From positions 62,001-126,000 of the forward strand of contig NZ_JAGYPH010000004.1 of NCBI RefSeq assembly GCF_018343525.1: 64,000 bases of DNA. The letters run 5' to 3'. Shown piece by piece: positions 55,320 through 64,000 of the stretch. The notes under the pieces are model-generated. The model did no database searches, was not told where the DNA came from, and saw only the letters and a program-made list of their open reading frames with translations. The stretch's first letter is position 1. Each line of letters starts with the position of its first letter. The stretch is from Lederbergia citrea. Its GTDB lineage: Bacteria; Bacillota; Bacilli; Bacillales; Bacillaceae_C. The position numbers and the translations under genes are program-made.

Positions 55320-57050
55320 TTAATCTGCACCTCGGTCGAGCTTATATAATTGTTGATAGCGCTGATTCGCGCTCATTAACTGCTCGTGGGTTCCTTGCAT
55401 GGCAATTTGACCTTGATCTAAAAAAAGGATTTTATCCATTCGTTCGATGCCTATTAAATGATGTGTAATCCAAATGATCGTTTTATCTTGCAAGCTAGTC
55501 AAAATGGTATCAATCAATTCATACTCTGTTTCCGGATCTAAGCCAACTGTCGGTTCATCTAAGATGACAATGGGTGTGTCTTTCAATAAAATTCTCGCTA
55601 ACGCAATCCGCTGTCTTTCCCCACCCGAGAACCGCTGTCCCGTTTCCTCCATTTGTGTTTCTAATCCGTTAGGAAGAGAATGAATATATTGGTCCAACTT
55701 TACTTGTTTAATGACATATTCAATTTCTTCTTTTGACGCTTGCTGATTTCCTAACCGAATATTATTTTCAACTGTTGTCGCAAATAAATAGGGCTTTTGA
55801 TTTAAGACACCCATCATGTCGTAAATCTGTTCCCGATATTCTATTGGGGCTTGGCCATTTATGAAAATTTCACCGGTGGTTGGTGGAAACGCTCCTTGTA
55901 ATAATTGTAATAATGTTGATTTCCCTGCCCCGCTTTTCCCGAGCAACGCTATTTTTTGCCTAGAAGGAATCGATAATGACAGTTGGTGTAGTGCATCTTC
56001 TTGCTCGCTTTCATAACGATAGCTTACGTTCTCGATCAAAATATCGGCTTTTTCGGACATTTGCACAATGCCTTTACTTGCTTCCTCTTCAGGAACGAAC
56101 TGCTGAATCGATTCAATCCGTTGCAACGATTCTTGATAAGCTGGAATCCGTTCTATTGCATGGGAAAGTGGGATAAGTCCTTCTAGGATTGGCAAGGTCA
56201 CTAACGTAAATGCTGCAATATAAGCAGGCAGAATCTCCCCTTGCTGCGCAGCCGTACCCGCCCAAATTCCAACCATTAATAAAATCAAACCAGAGATCAT
56301 TTGCAATTGTAGCTGACGAGATTGACTCCAATAAGCTAACTTTTTTTCGATCTTATGACTTGCTCGGCTCTCTTTCATAAATTCGGCGATAAATCGTTCT
56401 TTTTTCCCGCTAATCATCCAGTCACTAATGCCAAATACAGCGTCCGTCAATGTACGATATAAATGCCCGCGTTTCTGCTTGGCATCGCGCTGTCGTTTTT
56501 TCAATATATATAAAGATAAAGCTGGATAAACGAACACGATGATACTTAAACAGAGTGCCATCCAAATCGCAAATAACCAGTCGAAGATCGCTAACATTGT
56601 AATGGCATAAATGAATAAACATAGGCCGATCACTGTTGGAAAGATGGTACGAATATATACGTCTTGTAAATGTTCAATATCATCCGCTAATGCGCCGAGT
56701 AAATCTCCAGTTTGAAAGCGCGAGCGGATCATTAAAGCTTGTGGCTCTAGCATTCCATATAATTTTACGCGCATCTCAGATAAGATTTTCAAGACAGCGT
56801 TATGACCAGCCAAGCGTTCCAAATAGCGAGTGACAGCGCGGGATAGCCCAAATGTGCGAACACCAACGATTGGGATATATAAAAGTAAAATGGTCGCTGG
56901 CATTTCCGATGCCCTCGAGATCAAATATCCCGAAGTAAATGTCAACATCGCTGCAGATAATACGGATAAAACCCCTAAGATAATGGTCACTGTTATGAGC
57001 TTTTTGTATTTTTTTACATATGGCGCTATATAGGTTTGAAATAAATTCAT
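55320..57050 (-). CDS. cydC: Thiol reductant ABC exporter subunit CydC
   Basis: The 576-residue half-transporter has six TMs (~1-310) and a nucleotide-binding domain: Walker A LLGKSGAGKSTLL, signature RFSGGERQRIALARILL, Walker B IVILDEPTVGLDPE and switch ITHHLIGI. With CydD it exports cysteine or glutathione-type thiols needed for cytochrome bd assembly. It starts inside the cydD end (4-bp ATGA overlap, 57047-57050), so it is coupled. It is the last gene of the cydABCD operon. Confidence 0.92.
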   Translation of the reverse strand: MNLFQTYIAPYVKKYKKLITVTIILGVLSVLSAAMLTFTSGYLISRASEMPATILLLYIPIVGVRTFGLSRAVTRYLERLAGHNAVLKILSEMRVKLYGMLEPQALMIRSRFQTGDLLGALADDIEHLQDVYIRTIFPTVIGLCLFIYAITMLAIFDWLFAIWMALCLSIIVFVYPALSLYILKKRQRDAKQKRGHLYRTLTDAVFGISDWMISGKKERFIAEFMKESRASHKIEKKLAYWSQSRQLQLQMISGLILLMVGIWAGTAAQQGEILPAYIAAFTLVTLPILEGLIPLSHAIERIPAYQESLQRIESIQQFVPEEEASKGIVQMSEKADILIENVSYRYESEQEDALHQLSLSIPSRQKIALLGKSGAGKSTLLQLLQGAFPPTTGEIFINGQAPIEYREQIYDMMGVLNQKPYLFATTVENNIRLGNQQASKEEIEYVIKQVKLDQYIHSLPNGLETQMEETGQRFSGGERQRIALARILLKDTPIVILDEPTVGLDPETEYELIDTILTSLQDKTIIWITHHLIGIERMDKILFLDQGQIAMQGTHEQLMSANQRYQQLYKLDRGAD

Positions 57051-58771
57051 TCCTTCATTCCCCTTCTATGTGCCTGAATCAGCTGGTCATATGCACCTGA
57101 TTTTCCTATCAGCTGCTCATGCGTACCCATTTCAACAATTTGACCGGCCTCTAATACCAAAATAAGATCCATATTCTTCATCCAATGCAAACGATGGGTA
57201 GCGAAAAACACTAGTTTATTTTCTAAGATGGGCAGGATCATCTCTTTGATCTCTTGTTCGGTTTCAATATCCAAATGGGCAGTAGGCTCGTCGAATAATA
57301 GAATCGAGCGATTTTGCAGTAATGACCGTGCCAGTGCAATCCGCTGCTCCTCCCCACCACTCAATGCCCTGCCACCTTGTCCAATTTTTTCGTCGAAGCC
57401 ATTCGGAAAACGGCTGATCAACTCGTTCAGTCCGGTTATGCCTGCTGCGCGTTCAATATCTGCTCTCCCTGCGTTCGGCTCGTAAAAACTAATATTTTCA
57501 GCAACTGTTCCGGAAAAGATATATGGATGCTGTGGGATATAGGTCAGCTGCTCTTGCCAGGCCGGGATCGATAAGTGCTCCAAGTCATTCCCATTCACTA
57601 ATATTTTTCCGGCTGTCGGTTGGGTAAACCCAGATAGTAAATCTATCAATGTTGATTTACCTGCACCTGAAGCACCGACGATACCAATTTTTTGATAGCC
57701 ACTTGCTTCAAATTTGATGCGTTGTAAAATAGTTCGTTCTTCATCCGATCGTTTACTTACATGCTCGAAAGACAACCTACTACTTTCAGTCCATTGTGCA
57801 AGAGTAGGTGAGAAATCAGTTTGATCGCTCGTTTTTTCCGCCAATAATTCGCGAATTTGTTCACCAGCTTCTTTCCCATCCATCGTTGCATGATAATCAT
57901 TGCCAAGCTCGCGGACAGGCAAGAAATATTTTGGCGCTAATATAAGAATGGCTAAGGCCGCTTCAAGCCCGATATGACCATTGATAAGCCGCAGTCCAAG
58001 CTCGACTGCAATCACTGCCACGGACAAGCTTGTGAAAAAGTCTAATGAAAAAGTAGACAGAAATGCGACGCGGAGTGTACGATTCGTTGCAATTCGATAT
58101 TTATTACTGACAATTTCAATTGCTTTTTGATGTGATTTACTTCGTCCTAAATATTTTAATGTGACGAGACCACGTAGTGAATCAACAAAATGGCGTGATA
58201 ATAGTTTGTACGTATCCAACTGTGCATCCATTTGTTTTTGCGCAGCAAAACCGAGCAAAATTAAAAAGGCAATCAAAATCGGCATTACAACCGCAAGAAT
58301 AATCCCGGAAATCCGATCGATCGCAAAAATATAAAGGAATAATACAAATGGAATAATCCCCATTGACATAAAACGCGGAATAAATAATTCCAAATACGTT
58401 TTGAATTGCGGGATTCCTTCCAAAGCAAGCGTAATTAAGTTGCCTGATCCATGCTTTCCAATACTGCGGGGACCAAGGTCAAACACTTTTCTAATGAGTA
58501 ATTCTTGAAATGAAAGCGCAGTACGATCAGCAAACTTGTAAGCAAGTCTCTCTTTTCCCCATTGCAGTAAATGGCGTAAAGCGTAGGCTGCAAGAAACGT
58601 AAAAAACGAAGGCAGGATCGCTGACCAAACAGCCCCTTGAAACATTTGTGTAATGGCTTTTGATAGATATAAAGCTTGGTAAATGATCGCGGCTACCTGA
58701 CCGAGTGTCAGCAAACCGACGAAGGCCATCACACGTTTACTACCTTTGTAGTGAAACAGATGTTTATCCAT
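57047..58771 (-). CDS. cydD: Thiol reductant ABC exporter subunit CydD
   Basis: The 574-residue half-transporter has six TMs with the family-typical LGPRSIGKHGSGNLITL in a loop, and a nucleotide-binding domain: Walker A GASGAGKSTLID, signature ALSGGEEQRIALARSLL, Walker B ILLFDEPTAHLDIE, switch FATHRLHW. It starts at ATG 58771, which shares its A with the TGA of cydB. It works with CydC. Confidence 0.92.
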   Translation of the reverse strand: MDKHLFHYKGSKRVMAFVGLLTLGQVAAIIYQALYLSKAITQMFQGAVWSAILPSFFTFLAAYALRHLLQWGKERLAYKFADRTALSFQELLIRKVFDLGPRSIGKHGSGNLITLALEGIPQFKTYLELFIPRFMSMGIIPFVLFLYIFAIDRISGIILAVVMPILIAFLILLGFAAQKQMDAQLDTYKLLSRHFVDSLRGLVTLKYLGRSKSHQKAIEIVSNKYRIATNRTLRVAFLSTFSLDFFTSLSVAVIAVELGLRLINGHIGLEAALAILILAPKYFLPVRELGNDYHATMDGKEAGEQIRELLAEKTSDQTDFSPTLAQWTESSRLSFEHVSKRSDEERTILQRIKFEASGYQKIGIVGASGAGKSTLIDLLSGFTQPTAGKILVNGNDLEHLSIPAWQEQLTYIPQHPYIFSGTVAENISFYEPNAGRADIERAAGITGLNELISRFPNGFDEKIGQGGRALSGGEEQRIALARSLLQNRSILLFDEPTAHLDIETEQEIKEMILPILENKLVFFATHRLHWMKNMDLILVLEAGQIVEMGTHEQLIGKSGAYDQLIQAHRRGMKE

Positions 58772-59784
58772 CAGTATTCTAAATGCTCCTTTTTCGTCAC
58801 ACGTTTACGGAATACATAATAACTCCAAATCGTATAGGCAAGTACAATCGGAATCATCGTTGCCGCGACAAAGGTCATGACACGTAGAGAATAGTCGCCA
58901 GATGCCGCTTCATAAATCGTTATATTATGCGCCAATTCTGTTGAACTGATCATAACATTTGGGAATAACGCGATAAAAAAGGACGACGTTATAATAATGA
59001 GAATAATTCCTGTCATTGTAAAACTAAGTCCTTCTTTTTTATTGCGCAAAAGCGAGAACAGTACGCCATATAGTATAATGACAAGCGTATACATTGGGAT
59101 TAAGATCGATCCTTTTTCTGAAAAAGCCTCTGTATAGACGGCTGTTAAGATCGTAAATAATATAATAACGCCGCCACTAATCGCATACCATTTCTGCGCT
59201 TCTCTGCTTGCCCTTTGGCGAAGAGACCCTGTTGTTTTCAATGAAATAAACATTAAGCCATGCAAGTACGACAATGTAACGAAAGCAAGTCCACCTACAA
59301 CTGTGTAAACATTCACAATATCAAAGAAGCCTGCATGCATATTCATGTCTGCGTCAATCGGTAAGCCTTTAATTAAACTTGAAAATAACACACCTAATAA
59401 AAATGGCGGTAAAATGCTCCCGAGAAATATCGACCAATCCCATGTGTTTACCCATCGTTCCGATTGCACTTTCTCTCTAAATTCAAAGGCAACGCCCCTT
59501 GCAATTAACGCGAGTAATAGCACGACAAATGGAAGATAATAGCCACTAAATAAAGTAGCGTACCAGTGGGGAAAAGCAGCAAACATCGCTCCTCCAGCTG
59601 TGATAAGCCAAACTTCATTCGCCGCCCACAGCGGACCAATCGTATGGTTGAGCATTCGTCTTTCCACTTCATTTTTAGCGAGAAATTTTGTGCTCATTCC
59701 GACACCAAAATCAAACCCTTCAAGAAACATAAACCCAACAAAGAGGACGCCAATTAATACAAACCAAATCTCACTTAGCTGCAT
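58771..59784 (-). CDS. cydB: Cytochrome bd ubiquinol/menaquinol oxidase subunit II
   Basis: About 337 residues, eight or nine TMs. Family blocks: EIWFVLIGVLFVGFMFLEGFDFGVG (start), GPLWAANEVWLITAGGAMFAA and SYLHGLMFISLKTTG. It pairs with CydA to form the quinol oxidase and binds no heme itself in most models. I place the start at ATG 59784, with GGGAGAG upstream, overlapping the last codons of cydA by 14 bp; the frame extends further but without an RBS. Confidence 0.92.
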   Translation of the reverse strand: MQLSEIWFVLIGVLFVGFMFLEGFDFGVGMSTKFLAKNEVERRMLNHTIGPLWAANEVWLITAGGAMFAAFPHWYATLFSGYYLPFVVLLLALIARGVAFEFREKVQSERWVNTWDWSIFLGSILPPFLLGVLFSSLIKGLPIDADMNMHAGFFDIVNVYTVVGGLAFVTLSYLHGLMFISLKTTGSLRQRASREAQKWYAISGGVIILFTILTAVYTEAFSEKGSILIPMYTLVIILYGVLFSLLRNKKEGLSFTMTGIILIIITSSFFIALFPNVMISSTELAHNITIYEAASGDYSLRVMTFVAATMIPIVLAYTIWSYYVFRKRVTKKEHLEY

Positions 59785-61174
59785 ATTGTAACTCTCCCGT
59801 CTCAAAAGGATCCGAAGTTGAAATATCCTCTTTTGTTTTTTCATGTGGTCCTTGTTTAATCACTCTTATAAACAGAAATACCATGGCAGTTCCTAGTATT
59901 AAATAAATCGTTGAGAAAGTAATCAATGAAAATAAAACTTTTCCTGCTGATACGTTCGGTGAAACCGCGTCCGCTGTTTTCATTAAACCATTCACAACCC
60001 ATGGCTGACGGCCAATTTCCGACATAATCCATCCAAATGAGTTGCCTATAAACGGTAGAAATATAGCAGGTACCATTAATTTTAGATACTTTGAACTTTG
60101 TTCAATCTTTTTCCGATACGATAAAAATAAGCCAATCGCGCTTAATAAGATCAATGCTCCGCCGGTTCCGGCCATGATTCGGAAGCTCCAAAACGTTGTT
60201 TTAACAGGAGGCACATAGTTTCCATCGCCATATTTTAGAACATATTTTTCCTGTAACGTGTTCATCCCTTCCACTTTTCCTTCAAACTTCCCATATGCTA
60301 AATAACTTAATAAATAAGGTATATCAATACGGCCGCTACTTTCTCTATTTTTAACATCGATATTTGTCACTAGCGTCCATGCAGCCGGATCCTCACTGTC
60401 TTCCCATAACCCTTCAGCGGCAGCCATTTTCATTGGTTGGGCATGCATTAAATACGTTGCCTGAGAATGTCCGCTAAAGGCGATCCCGAGTCCCGCGATT
60501 AATCCGATCACTAATGAAACATTCATCGAGCGCTTAAATAAATCGATATCTCTTTTTCTATAAATATTCCATGCACTTACACCAATAATAAAGAAAGCTC
60601 CAGTCGCAAAACTTCCAAGCACAGTATGAGGAAAAGCAACCCATAGCTTTTCATTCGTAAGCAAGGCGACAAAATCATTCATCTCTGCACGTCCATTTTG
60701 CAAGACATAACCAACAGGATTATGCATAAAGGAATTGGCAGCCATTATCCAAAACGCCGATAGCATCGTTCCTATTGAAACGAGCCAAATACAAGTTAAG
60801 TGGATTTTTTCAGGGAGCCGATTCCATCCAAATACCCATAAGCCGATAAATGTTGATTCCATGAAGAAAGCAAGCAGTGCTTCCAATGCTAATGGAGCAC
60901 CAAAAATATCACCGACGAAGCGGGAATAAGTCGACCAGTTCATGCCAAACTGAAACTCTTGAAAAATTCCAGTTACGACACCGACAGCAAAGTTAATCAG
61001 GAAGAAGATACTCCAGAACTTCGTCATCTTTAAATATACTTCTTCTTTTTTAATGACATACATCGTCTGCATAATTGCGATCAGTAACGCTAATCCAATA
61101 GATAAGGGTACAAATATAAAGTGAAACAATGTAGTGGAAGCAAATTGGATTCTTGCAAGTATTAATGGATCCAT
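59771..61174 (-). CDS. cydA: Cytochrome bd oxidase subunit I
   Basis: About 467 residues, nine TMs. Heme ligands: His near the N-terminus (STTLFHFIFVPLSIG, heme b595 ligand), His in TM5 region GHSQATYLMHAQPMKMAAAEG and Met in the same area; GRQPWVVNGLMKT is the conserved end block. The Q-loop is short, as in Bacillus. It reduces O2 to water at low oxygen without proton pumping. I place the start at ATG 61174, with GGAGGG 9 nt upstream; ATG 61198 and 61183 lie ahead of or in the RBS. A Rex-like site lies about 60 bp upstream. Confidence 0.93.
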   Translation of the reverse strand: MDPLILARIQFASTTLFHFIFVPLSIGLALLIAIMQTMYVIKKEEVYLKMTKFWSIFFLINFAVGVVTGIFQEFQFGMNWSTYSRFVGDIFGAPLALEALLAFFMESTFIGLWVFGWNRLPEKIHLTCIWLVSIGTMLSAFWIMAANSFMHNPVGYVLQNGRAEMNDFVALLTNEKLWVAFPHTVLGSFATGAFFIIGVSAWNIYRKRDIDLFKRSMNVSLVIGLIAGLGIAFSGHSQATYLMHAQPMKMAAAEGLWEDSEDPAAWTLVTNIDVKNRESSGRIDIPYLLSYLAYGKFEGKVEGMNTLQEKYVLKYGDGNYVPPVKTTFWSFRIMAGTGGALILLSAIGLFLSYRKKIEQSSKYLKLMVPAIFLPFIGNSFGWIMSEIGRQPWVVNGLMKTADAVSPNVSAGKVLFSLITFSTIYLILGTAMVFLFIRVIKQGPHEKTKEDISTSDPFETGELQYAAK

Positions 61175-61232
61175 AAAGGGCATCCCTCCAAATTTCATTC
61201 TCCTTTCAGTATAGCTGGAGAACGAAATTCAT

Positions 61233-61250
61233 TTGTGAACATTTGAACAA
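61233..61250. promoter_or_regulatory. Rex-like operator upstream of cydABCD
   Basis: TTGTGAACATTTGAACAA (61233-61250) matches the Rex consensus TTGTGAAN6TTCACAA in 14 of 16 defined-type positions: the TTGTGAA half is perfect, the other half is TTGAACAA. Rex represses cydABCD at low NADH/NAD+ in B. subtilis, so redox control is expected. Binding is inferred. Confidence 0.7.
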
Positions 61251-61723
61251 AGTTTAGTTACAAAATTAGTAACTCTGTATTATGACCTTCGTATTGCTGT
61301 TTCATCAACGACACAAAGCGTACACATTGTATAAATATGGGATTTTATATAACAATTACAGCTTGCGCTACATCTGTTACACTGCAAAATGAATTATATT
61401 AAAACAGATCAAAAAAAATTCCATTCAAAACACGCGTACCGATTGATTATCGGTACGCGTTTCTGATGCTGGATATATTAAGCATGATTAAGATCTCCAT
61501 ATTCATTGGAAGAATGAGTTAGTCCATGTTATAATCAATCACTAGCGTGTCTAAAACTTACCTTAATTTAGTGAAAATTAAGTGGATTTGGTCAGGCAAC
61601 CACCTATCCTTCTATTACAGGATTATTAATATCTTTCTTTAATGACGAAATTAACCGAAAAAATGAATGCACCAATCGTATGAAAGAATAAAAAAATATA
61701 TATAAATGAGAGGATGAAATTAC
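61251..61723. other. Divergent intergenic region with perfect hairpin
   Basis: About 470 bases between cydA (minus) and the yfkK-like gene (plus). It contains a 12-bp perfect inverted repeat: ACGCGTACCGAT (61432-61443) and 61449-61460, loop TGATT. No gene with RBS is seen. Only a weak T-run flanks the stem on the minus strand (GTTTTG), so its role as terminator is uncertain. Confidence 0.5.
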
Positions 61724-61948
61724 GTGGATTTATCAATTAACACACGAGAAAATATCGAATTTATGATGAATCAAATTATTTCAAAATTAAGGATGGTAAA
61801 TATCGGTGCGATTAACCCGGAGAGTGTAAATTCAGAAATGTATGAAGACCTTCATGATATCTATAAATTGGTCATGAAAAAAGGAACTTTCAGCCCCAAT
61901 GAAATGCAGGCTATTGTTGAAGAGCTGGGAAGATTGAGAAAATCTTAA
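61724..61948 (+). CDS. yfkK: DUF1128 (UPF0435, YfkK) family protein
   Basis: This 74-residue helical protein has GTG 61724 with GAGAGGATGAAATTAC upstream. Blocks: [36 protein letters not shown] and [14 protein letters not shown], all typical of YfkK. Function unknown. Its presence here supports synteny with the B. subtilis yfk region, with cydABCD and the AGCS gene in between. Confidence 0.9.
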   Translation: MDLSINTRENIEFMMNQIISKLRMVNIGAINPESVNSEMYEDLHDIYKLVMKKGTFSPNEMQAIVEELGRLRKS

Positions 61949-61956
61949 ATCATACC

Positions 61957-61990
61957 AAACCCAAAGGGAGTAATACACCTTTGGGTTTTA
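61957..61990 (+). terminator. Terminator of the yfkK-like gene
   Basis: AACCCAAAGG pairs with CCTTTGGGTT, followed by TTATTAT; it lies directly after the stop and may work in both directions, as the next gene is convergent. Confidence 0.85.
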
Positions 61991-62042
61991 TTATCTATAA
62001 AAAGTAATTCCAGTAAAATTTCGAACGAGGATTAAAATAATT

Positions 62043-63635
62043 TCACCTAACCGATGCCTCATTGTGCATATTACAAAGCCCTTTGAGTGTTCCTAGCATC
62101 TTTTTCATGTCTTTTTCCCCTACATCATTCATGCATGAAATTTGAATCCAGTTTTTTTGTTGTAAGTATGAACTTTCATAATGAAGACTGAAACCATTTA
62201 AATACAAATTATCCCCTAGATGCTTTGCACTTTGGCTAACCGGCAATACAACCGTCATGATTGCCGGGACTGAATATTGTTCTTTCGATAACACTGTAAG
62301 CCCCGCTTCTTCTAAACCATTTCTAATGAAGCGATGACGGTTTGCAATTTGTTTATAAACGATATCAGGGTTTTTATACCTTTTTAATGCTCCGGCCAGT
62401 GCATTCAATAGATTGGATGATTGAGAATAAGGAATCCCATCTGCTGCTGAATAGGCCCCTAGATCAAGATATCTTGGTAGATTATTTGCCGGCTTTACCA
62501 CTTCATCATGAAAAACGAATGATAGACCAGTATAGCTTGCCAGAGCCTTTCCACTCACACCTGATGCAAATGATACTCCTTCCAAATCTATCGGAACAGC
62601 TCCGATTGAACTAATACAGTCAATGCTCAGCTTGAGACCATATTCCTTGCAGGCTTCCTTTAACATGTCGATATCATTCAGTACGCCAGTTGATGTTTCG
62701 CAATGAACAGCCCACATCCATTCATAATTCCCTTGTGTTAAGGTCGCTTTCACTTCCTCTTCTAAAAAAGTTGTCCCCCATTCTACTTCAATCGTATCAA
62801 AAAGAAGTCCGAACCGTTCTGCATGATTGACTAGCCTTTCACCGAACTCACCGTTTACGAGGATCAACCCTCTTCCTCCAAGTTGTCTTAATTGACCTGC
62901 AATCACATCATTAGCCAGAGTTCCTGTACCATGCAACAGCTGGACATGGCGAGCATTTACGAGCGATTTCAATTGCTCTTTCACAAGTTTTAACTTAGAC
63001 TCATATTCTTTTGATCTATGAGAATACGGGACTGTAGACAGCCCTTGGCTCACTTCAGCTGCTATCGTTGCGGGACCAGGCAGAAAGTTTACTTGTTCCT
63101 TTAATAGTCTCCCAGCGATACCGGCATCAAACGTTTCTTTTGTCAGATACATCGGTTGAAAAGCGGCATCTTCATTTCCGGTTAAATAAGCAAATGGTTT
63201 AAAGCCCATTTGTTCGTAAAGCTTTTGCTCTCGTGTAGTTCCCGAAATAAGTGCCGCATCGTATCCTAGTTTCAAACAGAATCGAATCAGCGCCTGAACA
63301 AGTCCTAAAAACGCTCGTCCATTTCGATAGGCCGCGTCAACTGCAAGCAATCTAACTTCACAAGGATTTTCCACTTCCACAGGTAAATGATTCTCTACAT
63401 TACCAATTTTGCTATCAAGTGAAAACGGCCGATTGCTACGTACGCAGATCATGCCAATCACCCGCTCTCCTTTCAAGCAAATGATATATGTATTTTCTTC
63501 ATGGAACTTATCTATTAAAGTTCGTGAATCGTTTTCTTCATGTTGAGGGATTTCTTCAACGAATGTCCGATAATTCAATTCGATAATTTGCTCAAACTCT
63601 GATGGTTGGTTAGCAATCTTATAAATAAAGCTCAT
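62043..63635 (-). CDS. GNAT-aminotransferase class V fusion protein
   Basis: The 530-residue protein joins two domains. The N-terminal ~165 residues are GNAT-fold: IGMICVRSNRPFS, VRLLAVDAAYRNGRAFLGLV and KLYEQMGFKPFAYL. FVEEIPQHEEND and the ALLLL-like lipid-free pattern recall FeeM-type N-acyl amino acid synthases rather than acetyltransferases. The C-terminal ~350 residues are a class V aminotransferase (alanine-glyoxylate type): HGTGTLANDVIAG, CETSTGVLNDID and PLP Lys in SGVSGKALASYTG. ATG 63635 shares its A with the stop of the upstream PlsY-like gene, so they are translationally coupled. Substrate unknown; see findings. Confidence 0.8.
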   Translation of the reverse strand: MSFIYKIANQPSEFEQIIELNYRTFVEEIPQHEENDSRTLIDKFHEENTYIICLKGERVIGMICVRSNRPFSLDSKIGNVENHLPVEVENPCEVRLLAVDAAYRNGRAFLGLVQALIRFCLKLGYDAALISGTTREQKLYEQMGFKPFAYLTGNEDAAFQPMYLTKETFDAGIAGRLLKEQVNFLPGPATIAAEVSQGLSTVPYSHRSKEYESKLKLVKEQLKSLVNARHVQLLHGTGTLANDVIAGQLRQLGGRGLILVNGEFGERLVNHAERFGLLFDTIEVEWGTTFLEEEVKATLTQGNYEWMWAVHCETSTGVLNDIDMLKEACKEYGLKLSIDCISSIGAVPIDLEGVSFASGVSGKALASYTGLSFVFHDEVVKPANNLPRYLDLGAYSAADGIPYSQSSNLLNALAGALKRYKNPDIVYKQIANRHRFIRNGLEEAGLTVLSKEQYSVPAIMTVVLPVSQSAKHLGDNLYLNGFSLHYESSYLQQKNWIQISCMNDVGEKDMKKMLGTLKGLCNMHNEASVR

Positions 63636-64000
63636 CAGCTGATTTTCCTTTCTATGATTTTCTCTATTATGTTATGCCGATGTGCAAAAATAACAATAGC
63701 TGAAAGCAAACAAGCATTGATGATCACAGGCAGCTCAAACGAAAAAATAATCAAGATAATAGGCAGTACAGCTACCGCAGCCATTCCCGCTGAAGTAAAG
63801 CTCTTAAAAATGAAATAAAAAATGATGAAGACGCCTGCAAATGCGGAAAATAAAAGTGGCTGGAATGTCAACATGCCGCCAATGTATGTCGACATGCCTT
63901 TCCCTCCCTTAAAATGAAGTACAAGGGGGAAAACATGACCAACAATCACTGTAAACAAGATAAGTAGCTGCCAATCAAAAGCAAGTCCTAACCACTTAGC
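63635..64000 (-). CDS. plsY: PlsY-like glycerol-3-phosphate acyltransferase (partial)
   Basis: The C-terminal ~120 residues are in the window; the 5' end lies beyond 64000. The PlsY motif GHVFPLVLHFKGGKGMSTYIG (GHVFPLVLHFKGGKG) is complete and several TMs follow, ending IIERKIS. PlsY transfers acyl from acyl-phosphate to glycerol 3-phosphate. Bacilli carry a main plsY and sometimes paralogues. Coupling to a GNAT-aminotransferase fusion (TGATG junction) suggests this copy acts on a non-standard acceptor; inference. Confidence 0.85.
   Translation of the reverse strand, partial: AKWLGLAFDWQLLILFTVIVGHVFPLVLHFKGGKGMSTYIGGMLTFQPLLFSAFAGVFIIFYFIFKSFTSAGMAAVAVLPIILIIFSFELPVIINACLLSAIVIFAHRHNIIEKIIERKIS

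Noticed and set aside
1..64000. CRISPR array, tRNA or rRNA gene, prophage
   Set aside because: No regularly spaced short repeats, no CCA-type cloverleaf sequences, and no phage structural genes were recognised.

Overview
The window is a low-GC, AT-rich chromosomal segment from an endospore-forming Bacillaceae (Bacillus sensu lato). The evidence is the AGGAGG-type ribosome binding sites, sporulation genes (gamma-type SASP, YjcZ-like peptide, cwlJ-gerQ, pdaA) and a gene order around 44.5-53.7 kb and 61.7 kb that I recognise as the B. subtilis yfjO-yfjP-pdaA-yfkD-yfkE-yfkF-yfkH-yfkK neighbourhood. No rRNA, tRNA, CRISPR array, intact insertion sequence or prophage was seen.

Layout. 0-4.3 kb: tail of an erythromycin-esterase-like gene, a GlnK/GlnL-type two-component system, a 52-bp tandem repeat, and the glutamate symporter gltT with a GlnL-like direct repeat over its promoter. 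4.4-9.1 kb: GlcNAc PTS permease nagP with a long leader, a VanW lipoprotein, a spore protein, YjdM and a DUF3189 protein. 9.2-14.5 kb: a complete LnrJKLMN (YfiJKLMN) set, i.e. sensor kinase, regulator and three-part ABC exporter. 14.8-17.5 kb: YjcZ-like peptide and a polar amino acid ABC importer with a short upstream ORF. 17.6-23.2 kb: an unusual tandem-HTH/coiled-coil/J-domain protein, an M28 peptidase lipoprotein, an acetate transporter and an EamA transporter.

23.6-31.1 kb is a carbohydrate island: LplB/LplC/solute-binding protein plus a GH2 glycosidase, and a LacI-type regulator broken by a one-base homopolymer frameshift; two identical 14-bp palindromes mark its presumed operators. 31.3-44.4 kb is a patchy region with an L,D-transpeptidase, small spore-like proteins, the cwlJ-gerQ germination pair, an M3 peptidase, a class II UvrA paralogue, and two clear gene remnants (DUF3231, serine hydrolase).

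44.5-53.7 kb is the conserved yfj/yfk core (RNA methyltransferase, AlkA, PdaA, YfkD, Ca2+/H+ antiporter, MFS, YihY). 53.9-61.2 kb holds an alanine/glycine-type symporter and the full cydABCD cytochrome bd operon with a Rex-like operator upstream. The window ends with a yfkK-like gene and a translationally coupled pair: a PlsY-like acyltransferase and a GNAT (possibly FeeM-like)-aminotransferase fusion, which I consider the best candidate for an undescribed lipid-modifying or N-acyl amino acid pathway.
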